This document shows positions 62,938 to 64,000 of a stretch of 64,000 bases of DNA, piece after piece. The stretch lies in the NCBI RefSeq assembly GCF_012927245.1, contig NZ_JABBGE010000007.1, positions 124,001-188,000 of the forward strand. The letters run 5' to 3'. The notes under the pieces are model-generated. The model saw only the letters and a program-made list of their open reading frames with translations, searched no databases and had not been told where the DNA came from. Numbering within the stretch: the first letter of the stretch is position 1; each line of letters begins with the position of its first letter. The position numbers and the translations under genes were made by a program. This DNA comes from Streptomyces sp. R302. Lineage in GTDB: Bacteria; Actinomycetota; Actinomycetes; Streptomycetales; Streptomycetaceae.

Positions 62938-64000
62938 CTAGGCGAGGACCCAGCGGGGAGGGTGCTCCGGGGCCGTCGGGCAGGTGAAGACGTGCAGGTC
63001 CCGGTCCCGTCCGAAGCGAAGACGCGTGGGGCGGGTGAGGGAAGGGTCGCTCAGGACCGAGGCGCGTCCCCGCTGTGGCGGGTCGCGGTCCTCCAGGGGC
63101 ATCCAGCTGTGCGAGCCGGCGTCCGCCTCGTCGCCGCCGGCGGTCAGGAGCAGCCGCATCGGGGTCGGGGTCGGGGTCGCGCAGGACGTGCAGTCGACGG
63201 CCATCGGGCCCGTGGACGCCCAGCCGGGACAGCCGCCGACCCGCCAGCCCGGTGGGATGGATAGGTCGCCCTGGTAGGTGGGGGCGTCGGGGCCGAGCTC
63301 CGCCGCCTGCGCGTCCTCCCAGGCGTCGATGAGCGCGATCAGCGGGGCGGGCAGTGCGTCCTCCTCCGCCCAGGGGTATGTGTCCACCTCCTCGGGGTGC
63401 AGGACGCACGCCTCGGGAAGCTCGTCGTCCCACCGGAGGAGGGGCACGCCGGGCGGCTCGGTGAGGAGGCGTTCGGCGCGCTCGGCATCCACCGCACACC
63501 GCCAGCGCAGGAGGTAGGCCCGTTCCAGGTGAGGCCGGTGGGCGCGGGGGCAGCGGAAGAGCTGCACCAGGTCGGCGCCGTCGGGCCCCGGCGCCAGGCC
63601 GTGACGTCACGTGCGAAGAACTGGGCGAGCCCGAGGAACGGAACCGGTGCGCCCGCGCCGGGCCGATCGGGCTCGGGGTCGGGCTCCGGACCGGGACCGG
63701 GACCGGGCTCGGGGTCGGGACCGGGATCGGGGTCGGGGTCGGGGTCGGGATCAGGATCAGGATCGGGATCGGGATCGGGATCGGGATCGGGATCGGGATC
63801 GGGATCGGGATCGGGCCATGGTCGGCTCGGTGGGCGCGCGCCTGCCGCCCCGGGGCGGCGCGGATCTCCTCCGGGGCGTACCCCTCGCTCTCCGGATGGT
63901 GCGGTCCGTGGCAGATGGGCCACGGGTCGTCCGCCGGCCACAGCATCGGTCCGCCGACGTGGCTGTCGCGCATCCCTGGCCGCCCGGGCCTGGGATGCAG
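62938..64000 (-). pseudogene. DUF1963/YwqG-like gene broken around a microsatellite (partial)
   Basis: A single protein is spread over three frames. Near the window edge DSHVGGPMLWPADDPWPICH is the typical DUF1963-type entry. VPFLGLAQFFARDVT (about 63640-63600) is in a second frame. LVQLFRCPRAHRPHLERAYL through DDELPEACVLHPEEVDTYPW and PPGWRVGGCPGWASTG to 62938 is in the third. Between the first two lies a 150-bp GATCGG/GGGTCG repeat (63665-63818) that would encode only Pro-Ile or Pro-Asp dipeptides. A single-base loss near 63600 explains the second shift. The start lies near or beyond 64000. Confidence 0.7.
63665..63818. repeat. Hexanucleotide microsatellite (GGGATC/GGGTCG)n
   Basis: About 25 six-base units, nearly perfect GGGATC from 63759 to 63815 and degenerate GGGTCG or GGACCG before that. 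Hexamers keep frame, so copy-number change alone would not cause the observed frame shift. Confidence 0.95.

Noticed and set aside
63665..63818. Possible CRISPR array or replication iterons
   Set aside because: Hexanucleotide units without spacers, inside a coding remnant; no DnaA boxes or rep gene nearby.

Overview
This 64 kb window is high-GC actinobacterial DNA, almost certainly a Streptomyces chromosome and plausibly an arm rather than the core. Supporting features are near-exclusive G/C third codon positions, GGAGG-type ribosome sites with many GTG starts, secreted hydrolases with Tat or Sec signals, many TetR/MarR regulators with their own palindromes, and IS5-family insertion sequences next to decayed genes. 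No rRNA, tRNA or CRISPR array was seen. All functional calls are from reading the sequence and family knowledge; no database search was run.

Layout. 0-3.4 kb: a DUF2637-like membrane protein, an IS5-family element whose inverted repeats also enclose a HEAT-like gene, and the wreck of a second IS5-type element. 3.4-8.8 kb: ene-reductase with divergent MarR, a secreted GH18 chitinase with a DasR-like promoter site, and a TetR/alpha-beta hydrolase operon. 8.8-13.3 kb: two nested, broken IS5-type transposons, a small secreted protein, and a stretch of gene remnants. 13.3-25.7 kb: FKBP isomerase, secreted TAP-like peptidase, alginate-lyase-family protein, a truncated lipoprotein gene, MFS exporter with CGNR regulator, Tat lipoprotein beta-propeller, a FolC-like Mur ligase divergent from a Tat-exported beta-carbonic anhydrase, and a nitrilase. 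25.7-29.8 kb: small hypothetical genes, GNAT, and a fossil arsenic cluster (arsR, MIP channel, arsC, all broken). 29.8-38.5 kb: secreted poly(3-hydroxybutyrate) depolymerase, P450, VOC protein, and an xdhA-xdhB-xdhC molybdenum hydroxylase operon. 38.9-44.8 kb: SUMF1-like protein, second FKBP, an overlapping pair of AlkB-like 2-oxoglutarate/Fe(II) oxygenases (the most novel-looking locus), DUF4345/TetR pair, and small proteins. 44.8-51 kb: two FAD enzymes, a TetR with duplicated operators, ppnP, DUF1801, and a secreted S1 protease. 51.1-58.8 kb: GAF-PucR regulator, MHS transporter, 3-hydroxybutyrate dehydrogenase, secreted esterase and both SCOT subunits. 58.8-64 kb: a frameshifted hypothetical gene, MBL hydrolase, ankyrin-HEAT protein, GNAT, and a DUF1963-like gene disrupted around a hexanucleotide microsatellite.

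How it fits together. The 51-59 kb genes make a coherent path: an outside esterase, an uptake permease, oxidation of 3-hydroxybutyrate to acetoacetate, and CoA transfer. The PHB depolymerase at 29.8 kb could feed it. The xdh operon suggests purine oxidation. Short tandem repeats (5-15 bp units) are strikingly common, both between genes and in frame inside them, and several broken genes look like recent single-base losses.
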